Shown: positions 1 through 9,287 of the stretch, in pieces
How positions within the stretch are numbered: position 1 is the first letter of the stretch
Layout of the letters: each line of letters starts with the position of its first letter
Assembly: GCF_025153475.1 (NCBI RefSeq)
Contig: NZ_JANZXA010000004.1
Coordinates: 62,001-126,000 of the forward strand
Reading direction: 5' to 3'
From: Novosphingobium mangrovisedimenti
Lineage (GTDB): Bacteria; Pseudomonadota; Alphaproteobacteria; Sphingomonadales; Sphingomonadaceae
Length of the DNA: 64,000 bases
Position numbers and translations under genes: made by a program
Notes under the pieces: generated by a model
Database searches by the model: none
Seen by the model: only the letters and a program-made list of their open reading frames with translations
What the model was told of the DNA's origin: nothing

Positions 1-69
1 GACGTGCTCCATCGCGTGTACAAATTCCTCGGCAAGATTGCCGTGAGTGACCAGGATCATACCGATCAT
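1..69 (-). CDS. PTS EIIA, mannose-type (5' end only)
   Basis: The first 23 codons of a gene that continues off the left edge. Translation starts MIGMILVTHG and runs through LAEEFVHAMEHV, the usual N-terminus of the small cytoplasmic EIIA-Man phosphocarriers; the His of VTHG is the expected phosphorylation site. The ATG is at 69-67 with a GGAG-like ribosome site upstream. It lies directly downstream of rapZ on the same strand, matching the alphaproteobacterial order chvI-chvG-hprK-rapZ-EIIA-HPr. In that context such proteins usually belong to a regulatory PTS rather than a sugar importer (family knowledge). Only the N-terminus is visible. Confidence 0.8.
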   Translation of the reverse strand, partial: MIGMILVTHGNLAEEFVHAMEHV

Positions 70-117
70 GTTGGGAGTGCGCTCCGAAATTCCTGCGATT
101 GCACCCGGAGTTTGATT

Positions 118-1062
118 TCATCTTTCACGCCGCAGACCCCCTTCCAGAAGATCGGCTGCTCGCGAGCCCAGGTTGCGGTGCAGCAATGTGGGCGAAAAAC
201 CGGCCTCGCGCAAGGCCGCTGCGATCTGTTCGGCGGTGAATACCGAACGGTGTCTTCCTCCGGTACAACCGAAGGCGATGTGCACATAGGCCTTGCCCTG
301 CGCCCGATAGCGCGGAAGCAGCAGCAGGATCAGGTCGCGAATCCGCGAAAACGCCTCTTCGAAGGCCGGGTCCTTGCGGATGTATTCGCCGACCGCGGGG
401 TCCTGCCCGGTCTGCGGGCGCAAGTCGGTGTCCCAGTGCGGATTGTCGAGGAAGCGCATGTCGAAGACCAGGTCGGCGAGCGGCGGCATCCCGCGCGAGA
501 AGCCGAAGCTGGAGACGGTAACCGTCATTTCCTCGCTGGCCGTGGATGCGAAGCGTTCGCGAATCACGCGCTGCAGGTCGTTGGAGGTGAACTCGCTCGT
601 GTCGATCAGCATGTCCGCCCAGCGCCGGAGAGGGGCGAGCAATTCCCGCTCGGCACGGATTCCGGTGGAAACCGGCGCGTCTGCGGCGAGCGCGTGGCGA
701 CGGCGGGTCTCGTTGTAGCGGCGTTCGAGTTCCTTGCTCGCGCAGTCGAGGAACAGTGTGTTGAGCAGGATGTCGCCGCGCCCTTCCAGTGCCTTGACCT
801 GGGCGATGATGCGGGCGGGATCGAAGCCGCGCGTACGCGAGTCGAAACCGATCGCCAGCGGTGTGCGGCTGCCCGAGCCGGCCGCCGGCGCGGATTCGAT
901 GAGGCCGTCGAGCAGGCGGATCGGGAAGTTGTCGACGATCTCCCAGCCGAGATCTTCCAGCACGCGCAGGGCGGTCGTCTTCCCGGCTCCCAGCATCCCG
1001 GTCACCAGGAGAACGCGCTGCTTTTCCGCTTCCCCGTCCGTGCTTTCTGAATCGTCCTGCAT
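118..1062 (-). CDS. rapZ: RapZ-type nucleotide-binding protein (RNase adapter family)
   Basis: 314 aa. Walker A motif GMLGAGKT at residues 22-29, followed by the WEIVDNFP motif typical of RapZ/YvcJ. The conserved C-terminal GCTGGRHRSV motif is at about residues 265-274. In enterobacteria RapZ binds glucosamine-6-phosphate and directs RNase E to small RNAs. In alphaproteobacteria the same family sits beside HPr kinase and is thought to link PTS state with metabolism, although the client is not evident here. It lies 46 bp downstream of hprK and just upstream of the EIIA gene, so it is probably in one transcript with chvI-chvG-hprK. Confidence 0.93.
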   Translation of the reverse strand: MQDDSESTDGEAEKQRVLLVTGMLGAGKTTALRVLEDLGWEIVDNFPIRLLDGLIESAPAAGSGSRTPLAIGFDSRTRGFDPARIIAQVKALEGRGDILLNTLFLDCASKELERRYNETRRRHALAADAPVSTGIRAERELLAPLRRWADMLIDTSEFTSNDLQRVIRERFASTASEEMTVTVSSFGFSRGMPPLADLVFDMRFLDNPHWDTDLRPQTGQDPAVGEYIRKDPAFEEAFSRIRDLILLLLPRYRAQGKAYVHIAFGCTGGRHRSVFTAEQIAAALREAGFSPTLLHRNLGSRAADLLEGGLRRER

Positions 1063-1108
1063 CGCTGCCTGTTTGCTCTTGCCGGCTGCGAAAGGAAAGG
1101 GGCGTATT

Positions 1109-1546
1109 TCAGAACTGTAAGCCGTAGTGCCGCAAGGCCAATTCCGCCTTGATCGCGGGAGGATCGGCTTGCGGCCAGATCCGCACCAGCGGCAGGGCTA
1201 TCCCTTCGATCTCGATGATCCGGGCTTCCTCGATGTAGCGCGGGGCTTCCGGATCGAGGGCTATGGCCAGCGCGACCGGCACTGCCTCGCGGCAGGGGAA
1301 GGGCAACAGGCCGAGGTTGCGGACTTCGAGCAGGCCGCGCGTGCGGGGGTGCGGGCGGGCGATCAGGCGGCCGCCCTCGGCCGAGACCTGCAGGCTGTCG
1401 TCGCCGACCAGTTCGCCGCCGCGGTCGATCAGTGCGAGCGCCAGGCTGGACTTGCCCGAGCCCGATGGCCCCTCGATCAGGATGCCCCGGCCGCCGATGG
1501 CGATGCAGCCTGCCTGCCGCGCGACGGGTGCGTTCGCCGCCATCAT
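1109..1546 (-). CDS. hprK: HPr kinase/phosphorylase, short alphaproteobacterial form
   Basis: 145 aa from the ATG at 1546, roughly half the length of Gram-positive HprK: only the C-terminal catalytic domain is present. P-loop GPSGSGKS at residues 26-33, then GELVGDD at about 44-50, the metal/nucleotide-binding region. Phosphorylates a serine of HPr in the regulatory PTS. I chose the ATG whose ATGA overlaps the chvG stop codon; a GTG four codons upstream (1558) is also open. Placement directly behind chvG suggests translational coupling and a shared envelope/carbon-status signalling operon. Confidence 0.9.
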   Translation of the reverse strand: MMAANAPVARQAGCIAIGGRGILIEGPSGSGKSSLALALIDRGGELVGDDSLQVSAEGGRLIARPHPRTRGLLEVRNLGLLPFPCREAVPVALAIALDPEAPRYIEEARIIEIEGIALPLVRIWPQADPPAIKAELALRHYGLQF

Positions 1547-3132
1547 TCGTCGTCCCACGTCGGCAACGAGATGACGAGGCGGGCGCCCGGCGCGCCATCG
1601 GTCCGGTCGGTCGCCACCAGCTTGCCGAAGTGCGCCTCGATGATGGTGCGGGCGATCGCCAGGCCCAGTCCGGAATGCTTGCCGAACTCCTCGCGAGAGG
1701 GGCGCAGCGAGTGGAACCGCTCGAAGATGCGTTCGCGCGCGGAGGCGGGGATGCCGGGGCCGCGGTCGGACACGGCGATCTTCACCCGGCCCTCGACGCT
1801 GGAGAGCGTGATTTCGATCGGGCTTCCCACGGGCGAGAAGGACACGGCATTGTCGAGCAGGTTCTGCAGCACGCGTTCGAGCCGCGCCGGATCGCCGGGC
1901 ACGACCAGCGGGTCGGAGCCCTCGCGCACGATGGCGACGGGACTGCTGCCGTTGACGCCGCGCTGGTCCCGCTCCGCGACGAGGGCCTGCACCAGCCTCA
2001 GCATGTCGACCGGCTCGAACGTCGTGCGGCTGAGCTGGGCGTCGATCCTGCTGGCGTCGGCGATCTCGGTGACGAGAAAGTCGATGCGGCGCACGTCGTC
2101 CTGCGCGACGCCGATGAGCTGGCGGCGAAGGTCCGGTTCCTTCACGCGATCGAGGCTTTCGAGCGCGCTGCGCAGCGAGGTTAGCGGGTTCTTCAATTCG
2201 TGCGCGACATCGGCGGCAAAGCTTTCGACCGCGTCGATGCGCTGGCGCAGCGCGCCGCTCATGTCCGATATGGCGCGGGCGAGCAGGCCGATCTCGTCGC
2301 GCCGGTCGGGCAGGCGCGGGACGACGACGCTGCGGTCACGCCCGAGGCGCACGCGCACCGCCGCCCGCACCAGCTTGCGCAACGGCTCGACGATCGTGCG
2401 TGCGAGGAACAGCGACAGCAGGATCGAGACGCCCAGCGCGCCGCCGACGATGAAGGCGAGCGTCTGGCGCGCCATGCGCACGTTTTCCGTGATGTCGCGG
2501 GCATTGCGGGTGACGAGCAGGGCGGAACCGTCGGTGCCCACCGGGGTGGCGGCGATGATGACCGGGGTCTGGTCGGGCGCGGTCTTGTGGCTGACGAGCG
2601 TCTTGCCCTGCCTGAGCGCCGAGGCCAGTTCCGGCCATGCCGAGGCCTGGCGGTCGGCCGGATCGTGGTAGGCGGGGATCGCCGGCGCGCCGAGCAGGAA
2701 GTCCATGCCCCGGTCGAGCATGCGGGCGGCGTCCTGATACCAGGGTTCGGTGGCCGGATCGATGAGGCTGTAGGAGGGTGGGCCCAGTTCGAAGCTGTCG
2801 GCGACGAGCCTGCCGTCTCCCGCGAACAGGCGCAGCCGCAGGTCCTGCTCCGCGCTGATCCGCGACATCAGCTTCAGGCGGTGCGCGCCGCTTTCGTCGG
2901 CGAGCGCGGCGGCGGTTATGTCGGCTTCGGAGCGGGCGAGGCGGTAGCGCTCGGCGAGCAGTTCGCGCCGGTAGCTGTCGATGTAGAACAGGCTGCCGGC
3001 CAGCAGGGCGAGGGCGATGATGTTGACGGCGAGGATGCGCGCGGTCAGCGAGATGCGCCAGGGCAGGCCCAGCCTGCTTGCCAGCGCACTGCGATGTCCG
3101 CGCGGCGCGGCAGGCTGGATCTTGTCAGCCAT
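1543..3132 (-). CDS. chvG: ChvG/ExoS-type sensor histidine kinase
   Basis: 529 aa from the ATG at 3132, which overlaps the chvI stop by 8 bp (ATGGCTGA). Membrane segment at about residues 34-50, a periplasmic sensor region, a second membrane segment, a HAMP linker, HisKA with the phospho-acceptor His at about 311 ([11 protein letters not shown]), and a HATPase with [16 protein letters not shown] and GLGLAIAR boxes. Family knowledge: ChvG senses periplasmic or acid stress and phosphorylates ChvI. The open frame continues 47 codons further upstream, but that part lies inside chvI and has no family match. Confidence 0.92.
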   Translation of the reverse strand: MADKIQPAAPRGHRSALASRLGLPWRISLTARILAVNIIALALLAGSLFYIDSYRRELLAERYRLARSEADITAAALADESGAHRLKLMSRISAEQDLRLRLFAGDGRLVADSFELGPPSYSLIDPATEPWYQDAARMLDRGMDFLLGAPAIPAYHDPADRQASAWPELASALRQGKTLVSHKTAPDQTPVIIAATPVGTDGSALLVTRNARDITENVRMARQTLAFIVGGALGVSILLSLFLARTIVEPLRKLVRAAVRVRLGRDRSVVVPRLPDRRDEIGLLARAISDMSGALRQRIDAVESFAADVAHELKNPLTSLRSALESLDRVKEPDLRRQLIGVAQDDVRRIDFLVTEIADASRIDAQLSRTTFEPVDMLRLVQALVAERDQRGVNGSSPVAIVREGSDPLVVPGDPARLERVLQNLLDNAVSFSPVGSPIEITLSSVEGRVKIAVSDRGPGIPASARERIFERFHSLRPSREEFGKHSGLGLAIARTIIEAHFGKLVATDRTDGAPGARLVISLPTWDDE

Positions 3133-3895
3133 CGGCGAAGGAATAGCCGGCGCCGTAGAGCGTGTCGATCGCGCCGAATTCGGGATCGACCGCGCGGAAC
3201 TTGCGGCGCAGGCGCTTGATGTGGCTGTCGATCGTACGATCGTCGACGTAGACGTCCTCGCTGTAGGCGGCATCCATGAGCTGGTTGCGGCTCTTCACCA
3301 CGCCCGGGCGCAGCGCCATGGCTTCCAGGATCAGGAACTCGGTGACGGTCAGCGAAACCGGCTTGCCGTCCCAGGTCACCTGATGGCGGGCGGGATCGAG
3401 GTGCAGGCGGCCGCGCACGACGGGATCGGGCAGGTCCTGCGGGCCGGTATCCTCGGGCGCGGCGCGGGCCAGTTCGCTGCGGCGCAGGATTGCGCGGATG
3501 CGCGCGACGAGCAGTCTCTGACTGAACGGCTTGGTGATGTAGTCGTCCGCACCCATGGCCAGGCCCAGCGCTTCGTCGGGCTCCTCGTCCCTGGACGTCA
3601 GGAAGATCACCGGCAGGCTCGACTTCTCGCGCAGCGCCTTGAGCAGGTGCAGCCCGTCCATGCGCGGCATCTTGATGTCGAAGATGGCAAGGTCGGGCGG
3701 GTTCTCGAGCAGCGCGCGCAGCGCCGTTTCGCCATCGGCGTAGAGGCGCGTGGCGAAGCCTTCGGCCTGTAGTCCGATCGACAGTGTGGTCAGGATATTG
3801 CGGTCATCGTCGACCAGGGCGATCGTCTGCTGGCGCGGCGTGACGGCGTCGCTGGCCTCGGGCATCGAGGCTGGAGGCGTCGGGGTATCGGCCAT
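3125..3895 (-). CDS. chvI: ChvI-type OmpR-family response regulator
   Basis: 256 aa. Receiver domain begins at IALVDDDRN (about residue 25), with phospho-Asp at about 73 ([11 protein letters not shown]) and the conserved Lys in ITKPFS. An OmpR/PhoB winged-helix follows (about 150-255), including the recognition-helix region [13 protein letters not shown]. First gene of chvI-chvG-hprK-rapZ and divergent from pckA. In rhizobia and Agrobacterium ChvI controls envelope, acid-response and central carbon genes including pckA, so control of the adjacent pckA is a reasonable inference. The 20 or so residues before the receiver are low-complexity and the exact start is uncertain. Confidence 0.92.
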   Translation of the reverse strand: MADTPTPPASMPEASDAVTPRQQTIALVDDDRNILTTLSIGLQAEGFATRLYADGETALRALLENPPDLAIFDIKMPRMDGLHLLKALREKSSLPVIFLTSRDEEPDEALGLAMGADDYITKPFSQRLLVARIRAILRRSELARAAPEDTGPQDLPDPVVRGRLHLDPARHQVTWDGKPVSLTVTEFLILEAMALRPGVVKSRNQLMDAAYSEDVYVDDRTIDSHIKRLRRKFRAVDPEFGAIDTLYGAGYSFADG

Positions 3896-4136
3896 AAACG
3901 ATCCGCCATTTCCTTTGCGGTTGGAAACGTGTGGTGCCTAGCGGTTGGCGTTGCGGCTGACAATCAGTCCCAAATCGGGATCAAATGTTTTCTGTTTGCG
4001 TGCGCGGCGGTTCCATTTGTTGTCGATTTGACGGAAAAGGGCGCGTCGATTATGCGCGACCCGATTCTTGCATGAGAATTGTTGATGCGTGCCTGGGGCG
4101 GCGATCCCGGCGTGCAGTCCTTTGGAGGAGAAAACA
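3896..4136. promoter_or_regulatory. Divergent chvI/pckA promoter region
   Basis: 241 bp between the divergent chvI and pckA starts, more AT-rich than its flanks in the middle (around 3958-4025). It must hold both promoters and probably the operator through which ChvI acts. I could not pick out a convincing ChvI box or -35/-10 pair by eye. Confidence 0.5.
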
Positions 4137-5738
4137 TTGACCGCTTCCCTTAGCTATCCGCTCGAGAGCCAGGGCATAAATACGTCGGCACAGATCTATG
4201 CCAACCTCGGTACCGCGCCGCTGGTCGAGCAGGCTGTCAGTAACGGGGAGGGGATGCTTTCGGCCGATGGTCCTTTCGTCGTGGCCACCGGCAAGCACAC
4301 CGGGCGTTCGGCTAAGGACAAGTTTATCGTCAAGGACGCCGAGACCGAAGATTCGGTGTGGTGGGGCAAGACCAACGTCCCGATGACGCCGGAGCACTTC
4401 GCCGCGCTCAAGGAAGATTTCCTTGCCGCAGTCGCCGCGAAGGACAAGCTCTACGTCGCGGACCTGTTCGGCGGTTCGCAGCCCGAGCACCGCGTCAATG
4501 TTCGCGTGATCAACGAACTCGCCTGGCACAACCTGTTCATCCGCACCCTGCTGGTGCGTCCCGATGAAGAGGAACTGGCCGGTTTCGAGCCCGAATACAC
4601 GATCATCGACCTGCCCAGCTTCCGCGCCGATCCGCTGCGCCACGGCTGCCGCAGCGAAACGATCATCGCGGTCAACTATTCCGAGAAGCTCGTCCTGATC
4701 GGCGGCACCGCCTATGCCGGCGAGATGAAGAAGTCGGTCTTCGGCATTCTCAACTACCTGCTGCCGCCCAAGGGCGTGATGCCGATGCACTGCTCGGCCA
4801 ACATCGGCTCGGATGGCGACACCGCCGTGTTCTTCGGCCTGTCGGGTACCGGCAAGACCACGCTTTCGGCCGATGCCAGCCGCACCCTCATCGGTGACGA
4901 TGAGCATGGCTGGTCGGACACCGCCGTGTTCAACTTCGAAGGCGGCTGCTACGCCAAGGTGATCCGCCTGTCGGAAGAGGCAGAGCCGGAAATCTACGCC
5001 ACCACCCGCCGTTTCGGCACGGTGCTGGAAAACGTCGTCATCGATCCGGAAACCCGCCAGATCGACCTCGACGACAATACGCTGGCCGAGAACAGCCGCG
5101 GTTCCTACCCGATCGACTTCATCCCGAACTCGTCGAAGCACAACCTCGGTCCGGTTCCGCATAACATCATCTTCCTGACGGCCGACGCTTACGGCGTGCT
5201 GCCTCCGATTGCCCGCCTGACGCCGGAACAGGCGATGTATCACTTCCTCTCGGGCTACACCGCGCGCGTCGCGGGCACCGAGATCGGCGTGACCGAGCCG
5301 GAAGCCACCTTCTCGACCTGCTTCGGTGCGCCGTTCATGCCGCGTAACCCGACCGTCTACGGCAACCTGCTCAAGGAGCGGATCGCCAAGGGCGGCGTGA
5401 AGTGCTGGCTGGTCAACACCGGCTGGTCGGGCGGCAAGGCCACCATGGAAGGCATCAAGCGCATGCCGATCAAGGCCACCCGCGCGCTGCTCAACGCCGC
5501 GCTCGATGGCAGCCTCAACGAAGCCGAGTTCAAGGAAGATCCGAACTTCGGCTTCGAGGTTCCGGTGGCCGTGGAAGGCGTCGACACCAAGCTGCTCGAC
5601 CCGCGCGGCGCCTGGGCCGATCCGGTCGAGTACGACAAGACCGCGCAGACGCTGGTCAAGGCCTTCATCGAGAACTTCGAGCAGTTCGAGGCTCACGTTG
5701 ACGAGGCCGTGCGCAAGGCGGCGCCCGTCGCCGCCTGA
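4137..5738 (+). CDS. pckA: Phosphoenolpyruvate carboxykinase (ATP)
   Basis: 533 aa from a TTG start at 4137, preceded by a strong GGAGGAG at 4124-4130. Catalyses ATP-dependent decarboxylation of oxaloacetate to PEP, the entry to gluconeogenesis. Kinase-1 motif GLSGTGKTT at about residues 234-242, the LIGDDEHGW metal motif just after, [14 protein letters not shown] near the N-terminus, and the GWSGG region near residue 430. Length fits the family (about 530-540 aa). An in-frame upstream codon would add 16 residues but would sit ahead of the ribosome site. A GC-rich hairpin with a T tract follows. Confidence 0.97.
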   Translation: MTASLSYPLESQGINTSAQIYANLGTAPLVEQAVSNGEGMLSADGPFVVATGKHTGRSAKDKFIVKDAETEDSVWWGKTNVPMTPEHFAALKEDFLAAVAAKDKLYVADLFGGSQPEHRVNVRVINELAWHNLFIRTLLVRPDEEELAGFEPEYTIIDLPSFRADPLRHGCRSETIIAVNYSEKLVLIGGTAYAGEMKKSVFGILNYLLPPKGVMPMHCSANIGSDGDTAVFFGLSGTGKTTLSADASRTLIGDDEHGWSDTAVFNFEGGCYAKVIRLSEEAEPEIYATTRRFGTVLENVVIDPETRQIDLDDNTLAENSRGSYPIDFIPNSSKHNLGPVPHNIIFLTADAYGVLPPIARLTPEQAMYHFLSGYTARVAGTEIGVTEPEATFSTCFGAPFMPRNPTVYGNLLKERIAKGGVKCWLVNTGWSGGKATMEGIKRMPIKATRALLNAALDGSLNEAEFKEDPNFGFEVPVAVEGVDTKLLDPRGAWADPVEYDKTAQTLVKAFIENFEQFEAHVDEAVRKAAPVAA

Positions 5739-5762
5739 CGGTCTGCCAATCACATCATGCAG

Positions 5763-5797
5763 GGGCTCCGGGACTTCGGTTCCGGGGCCCTTGTTTT
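5763..5797 (+). terminator. Rho-independent terminator after pckA
   Basis: GGGCTCCGGGA and TTCCGGGGCCC form a stem around a short loop, followed by TTGTTTTGT, 24 bp after the pckA stop. One G-T pair and one mismatch. Confidence 0.7.
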
Positions 5798-5847
5798 GTC
5801 ATGAAATGGGTGCATTGATGGCGGTCCCCCAAATAGGAGAACCGCAC

Positions 5848-6201
5848 ATGGGACTTTTCGACGGCATCCTCAGCCAGGTCAGCGAACACGCGGACGTCGG
5901 CAATCTGGCGAGCCAGCTTGGTATCGATCCGGCCATGGCGGAAAAGGCGATTGCCGCACTTGGCGTGGCGCATCAGGCGCCGGGCGACACGGCCCAGCTC
6001 GCCGCCGGGAAGACCGGGCTTGATCTTGGCATGATCCAGCAGATCATCGCGGCCATCGGCGGCGAGGGATCGCTGTCCGAGTTCGCCGGCGCGATTGCTT
6101 CCGATCCTTCGAAGATCACCGCCCTGCTGGACAGGGACGGCGATGGCAGCGCCATCGACGACCTGACCGACATGGCCAAGGGCTTCTTCGGGAAGAGCTA
6201 G
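5848..6201 (+). CDS. Small DUF937/YidB-like protein
   Basis: 117 aa from the ATG at 5848, with AGGAGA 7 bp upstream. Starts MGLFDGILSQV and contains amphipathic helical segments (LASQLGID, MIQQIIAAIG) typical of small YidB/DUF937-like cytoplasmic proteins. Residues 95-104 read LDRDGDGSAI, a DxDxDG calcium-loop-like stretch resembling half an EF-hand or dockerin loop. Function unknown. It stands alone between pckA and a convergent peptidase gene, with its own terminator hairpin downstream. The open frame extends upstream into pckA, but that part is a shadow. Confidence 0.7.
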   Translation: MGLFDGILSQVSEHADVGNLASQLGIDPAMAEKAIAALGVAHQAPGDTAQLAAGKTGLDLGMIQQIIAAIGGEGSLSEFAGAIASDPSKITALLDRDGDGSAIDDLTDMAKGFFGKS

Positions 6202-6215
6202 GACCCCGCCATGCC

Positions 6216-6241
6216 CGCCGCCCCTGAAGGAAGGGGCGGCG
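6216..6241. terminator. Bidirectional terminator hairpin
   Basis: Perfect 10-bp inverted repeat CGCCGCCCCT / AGGGGCGGCG around GAAGGA, in the 52 bp between the convergent small-protein gene and the DUF885 gene. No T tract on either side. Confidence 0.6.
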
Positions 6242-6253
6242 AGGTGACGGGGC

Positions 6254-8140
6254 TCAGGCCCTGGCGCCCTTGATGTAGGCGGAGATATTGTCCGCCAGCA
6301 CGTCGAGCGGAACATTGCCGCCGTCCACTACGGCCTGGTCGAAGTCGCGCAGGTCGTAGGCAGCGCCCAGTTCCGCGATCGCGCGTTCGCGCTGGCGGTT
6401 GATCTGGTTGTGGCCCATCTTGTAGCCACAGGCCTGTCCTGCCCACGAGCAGTAGCGGTCGACTTCGTTGACCACTTCCTCGCGCTTGTTGCCGTTCTTC
6501 TCCATGAAGAAGCGAACGCCTTCCTCGCGGCTCCAGCCGCGCGCGTGAAGGCCGGTGTCGACGACCATGCGGCAGGCCCTGAAGGCGATCGACTGCAGGT
6601 AGCCGAGGCGGCCGACAGGATCGTCGTCGTAGGCGCCCAGTTCGTCGCCGAGCTGCTCGCCATAGAGCGCCCAGCCTTCCGAATAGGCATTGAATGCCAG
6701 GATCGAACGGATCAGCGGCAGGCGATTGGCATATTCGCCCTGCCAGACGTGGCCGGGGATCGCTTCGTGATGGACTAGCGTGGGCAGGTCGTACTTGCGG
6801 TGCAGGTCGGTCGTGCGCAGGTTGATCCACATCTTGCCGGGGATCGTCCCGTCCTTCGAGCCCGCGCCGCCATACGCGGTGGGCGCGCCCGGTTCTTCGG
6901 CTAGCGGCAGGCGGCGTACCTCGACATTGCCCGGAACCAGCGTGCGGAAGGCGCGCGGCATCTGCGCGCGGATCCAGTCGATGCGTTTCTGGATGAAGGC
7001 GAGGATTTCCTTGCGGCCGGGATCGCCCTCGGGGAACATGAAGCGCTTGTCCGTGCCCAGCGCCGTCATGCGCGCGCCGACGCTGCCCTGCGTATAACCC
7101 AGGCTCTTCAGGATCGGGTCCATGCGCCCGTGCAGTTCGGCAAGCTGTTCGAGCCCGAGCTGGTGAATTTCATCGGCGGGCATCGGCGTGGTCGTACTGG
7201 CACGCAGGGCCCAGGCGTAGAATTCGCTGCCGTGCGGGCGCTCGCGCATGCCCGGATCGCCCGTCGCAAGGCCGCGCTGGCGCTGGAGTTCTGCAAGCTG
7301 GCGTTCGAGGGCGGGCACGATTTCCCCGGAAACGACCTGCCTGGCCTCTTTCGCCCAGTCGCCGGGAATATCCGCGGTGCGGCTGACCAGCGCACCGACC
7401 ATGCCGCCGCCCTCGTTGCGGGCATCGGCGATAGTGCTGGTCATCTGGGCGATGGCCCGGTCGAGCAGGAAGTCGGGCGGGATCAGGCCCATTGCGGCGG
7501 CACTGCGCATCCGTTCCAGCTCGCCGTCGAGCTGGTCGTCCATCTGGCCCAGGCGCGCGATATAGGCATCCGCGTCCCCGGCGTCGTGGACCGGGTGGTC
7601 GGCGGCGAGGAAGCGCGGCGTATCGATGTAGGCGCCGACGTTCTGGATGACGACATAAGGCGTGTTGCGCCAGCCGCCCACGGCGACGTCGCCATAGGGC
7701 TGCGCAAAGCCGTCGAGCGCGGTCGCGTAGGCGCTCTTCACGACGGCGTAGCTGGTGCGGGTGGCGTGATCGAAGTCTGACGTGTCGATCGTTTCGATTC
7801 GGGCGAGGTCCTGCCGCAGCACCGAGGCGAGGGCATCACGGCCGGTCTGCGAGCGGTCTTCCATGCGGAAACGCAGCGCGGCGTGGGCGCTGGTGTCGAC
7901 GCCCAGACCGGTCGCGCCTTCGGGCGAGTGATCGAGCAGGTGCCAGGCGATCTCGTCCAGCAAGGCTGCGCCGGCGGGTGCGGTCGCTGGGGTCGATACC
8001 GCGCCGGCAGGCGCCGTCAGCGGACGGACCAGGCCGCCCAGGGCGGCTGTGGCGGTGCCTGCGGCGAGGAGGTGGATGACATTGCGCCGGGAGAGGGGGC
8101 GGCGCGGATCGATGGTTTGCGTGTGGGGGGTGTCTTGCAT
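6254..8140 (-). CDS. DUF885 family zinc metallopeptidase-like protein, Tat-exported
   Basis: 628 aa. The N-terminus has a twin-arginine signal: SRRNVIHLLA at about residues 18-27, followed by a hydrophobic alanine-rich stretch, so export of a folded protein is expected. The DUF885 body carries the zinc motif HEAIPGH at about residues 459-465 and the YSEGWALYGE motif that supplies the third ligand. DUF885 proteins are predicted peptidases or carboxypeptidases; substrate unknown. Full length with no disruption. Divergent from the small membrane gene at 8219. Confidence 0.85.
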   Translation of the reverse strand: MQDTPHTQTIDPRRPLSRRNVIHLLAAGTATAALGGLVRPLTAPAGAVSTPATAPAGAALLDEIAWHLLDHSPEGATGLGVDTSAHAALRFRMEDRSQTGRDALASVLRQDLARIETIDTSDFDHATRTSYAVVKSAYATALDGFAQPYGDVAVGGWRNTPYVVIQNVGAYIDTPRFLAADHPVHDAGDADAYIARLGQMDDQLDGELERMRSAAAMGLIPPDFLLDRAIAQMTSTIADARNEGGGMVGALVSRTADIPGDWAKEARQVVSGEIVPALERQLAELQRQRGLATGDPGMRERPHGSEFYAWALRASTTTPMPADEIHQLGLEQLAELHGRMDPILKSLGYTQGSVGARMTALGTDKRFMFPEGDPGRKEILAFIQKRIDWIRAQMPRAFRTLVPGNVEVRRLPLAEEPGAPTAYGGAGSKDGTIPGKMWINLRTTDLHRKYDLPTLVHHEAIPGHVWQGEYANRLPLIRSILAFNAYSEGWALYGEQLGDELGAYDDDPVGRLGYLQSIAFRACRMVVDTGLHARGWSREEGVRFFMEKNGNKREEVVNEVDRYCSWAGQACGYKMGHNQINRQRERAIAELGAAYDLRDFDQAVVDGGNVPLDVLADNISAYIKGARA

Positions 8141-8218
8141 GGCGTGGGACGATGGCGGGACGGATCGGCCAAGTCAAACCGGCTCGCACGCTTCGCCGGA
8201 CTGCGCTAGGAGCGATGC

Positions 8219-8428
8219 ATGGATATTGCGCTTTCGCTGCTGGAGCTGACCACCGTCGCCCTCGTTCTGGGCGCCATTTTCCTTTTGCGGCGTGGCGGTT
8301 ACCGCAAGCAGGCAGTGCTTATGCTGGTGCTCGCGCTGGTCATGGTGATCAACATTCTGATCTGGACCCTGCCGACGCCCGAAGGCAGGTCGCTGTCAAG
8401 CGAAGCGCAAAAGGCACAGGCGCAATAG
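8219..8428 (+). CDS. Small membrane protein, two predicted TM helices
   Basis: 69 aa, MDIALSLLEL onward. Two hydrophobic segments (about 5-23 and 33-50) separated by a basic turn RRGGYRKQ, and a short polar tail. Not recognised as a characterised family. Divergent from the DUF885 gene by 78 bp and followed by a perfect inverted repeat terminator. Coding support is the clean hydrophobicity pattern and codon usage; function unknown. Confidence 0.6.
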   Translation: MDIALSLLELTTVALVLGAIFLLRRGGYRKQAVLMLVLALVMVINILIWTLPTPEGRSLSSEAQKAQAQ

Positions 8429-8462
8429 CGGCGGTCGCAAGGGAGCGGCGCACCCGGAACCG

Positions 8463-8489
8463 GCCCGGTTCAGCGCGGCTGAACCGGGC
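8463..8489. terminator. Bidirectional terminator hairpin
   Basis: Perfect 12-bp inverted repeat GCCCGGTTCAGC / GCTGAACCGGGC with a GCG loop, between two convergent genes. No T run. Confidence 0.65.
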
Positions 8490-8498
8490 GGCAAGGCA

Positions 8499-9155
8499 TC
8501 ACTTGATCGGGCAATCCGGCGCGAGGCGCATGTCGAGGTAGTTGTCGACCGAGCGCATCAGGTCTTCGGTTTCGTGCTCGAAGAAGTGGTTGGCGCGCGG
8601 GATCTCGTCGTGGTGGATGGTGATGTGCTTTTGCGTGCGCAGCTTGTCGACCAGCTTCTGCACCGCGCTCGGCGTCACCACCGTGTCCGCCGTGCCCTGG
8701 ACGATGATGCCCGAGGCGGGGCAGGGGGCCAGGAAGCTGAAGTCGTACATGTTCGCCGGCGGCGCGACCGAGATGAAGCCGCGGATTTCCGGACGGCGCA
8801 TGAGCAGCTGCATGCCGATCAGCGCACCGAACGAATAGCCTGCGATCCACGTGGTCTGCGCCTCGGGGTGGATCGACTGCACCCAGTCGAGCGCGGCTGC
8901 GGCATCGGAAAGCTCGCCTATGCCGTTGTCGAAGCTGCCCTGGCTGCGGCCGACGCCGCGGAAATTGAAGCGCAGGACGGCAAAACCCCGGTTCACGAAG
9001 GTCTTGTACATGTGTTGCGTGATACGGTCGTTCATCGTGCCGCCCGCCTGCGGGTGCGGGTGGAGGATCATGGCCACGGGCGCACGCGGGCGCGGAGCGG
9101 GCTGGAACCGGCCTTCGAGGCGACCTTCGGGACCGGGAAAAATCACTGCTGGCAT
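8499..9155 (-). CDS. Alpha/beta hydrolase (dienelactone-hydrolase-like)
   Basis: 218 aa. Starts MPAVIFPGPEGRLEGRF, with LHPHPQAGGTM (oxyanion/His-rich loop) at about 31-41 and FNFRGVGRS near 64. Nucleophile elbow GYSFG gives Ser108; Asp157 (GTADTVV) and His190 (RANHFF) complete the triad. Cytoplasmic; substrate unknown. This short family is conserved in alphaproteobacteria next to iron-sulfur or cysteine desulfurase genes, as here, where it is divergent from the desulfurase pair. Confidence 0.85.
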   Translation of the reverse strand: MPAVIFPGPEGRLEGRFQPAPRPRAPVAMILHPHPQAGGTMNDRITQHMYKTFVNRGFAVLRFNFRGVGRSQGSFDNGIGELSDAAAALDWVQSIHPEAQTTWIAGYSFGALIGMQLLMRRPEIRGFISVAPPANMYDFSFLAPCPASGIIVQGTADTVVTPSAVQKLVDKLRTQKHITIHHDEIPRANHFFEHETEDLMRSVDNYLDMRLAPDCPIK

Positions 9156-9182
9156 TGTCTGTTTCTGGCCTGACCTGTTGAA

Positions 9183-9230
9183 ACTCCCGCTCGTTGGCGA
9201 CGAAATGTCTCGTCAGCCATCTGCGGGAGT
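9183..9230. repeat. Inverted repeat with inner stem upstream of cysteine desulfurase
   Basis: ACTCCCGC (9183-9190) and GCGGGAGT (9223-9230) are perfect inverted arms; the spacer has a second imperfect stem (GGCGACGA / TCGTCAGCC). A TATATA at 9249-9254 resembles a -10 for the downstream gene. May be an operator or a structured leader. Confidence 0.4.
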
Positions 9231-9287
9231 GGAAAAAGGGAGGTTCGCTATATAGAAATCTTTGCCCCGAAAACAACTTTGCTAGCG

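Noticed and set aside
4050..5753. 567-codon open frame on the minus strand opposite pckA
   Set aside because: Shadow frame of a GC-rich gene; the plus frame has all PEPCK motifs and the minus translation is His/Arg/Asp-rich with no domain.
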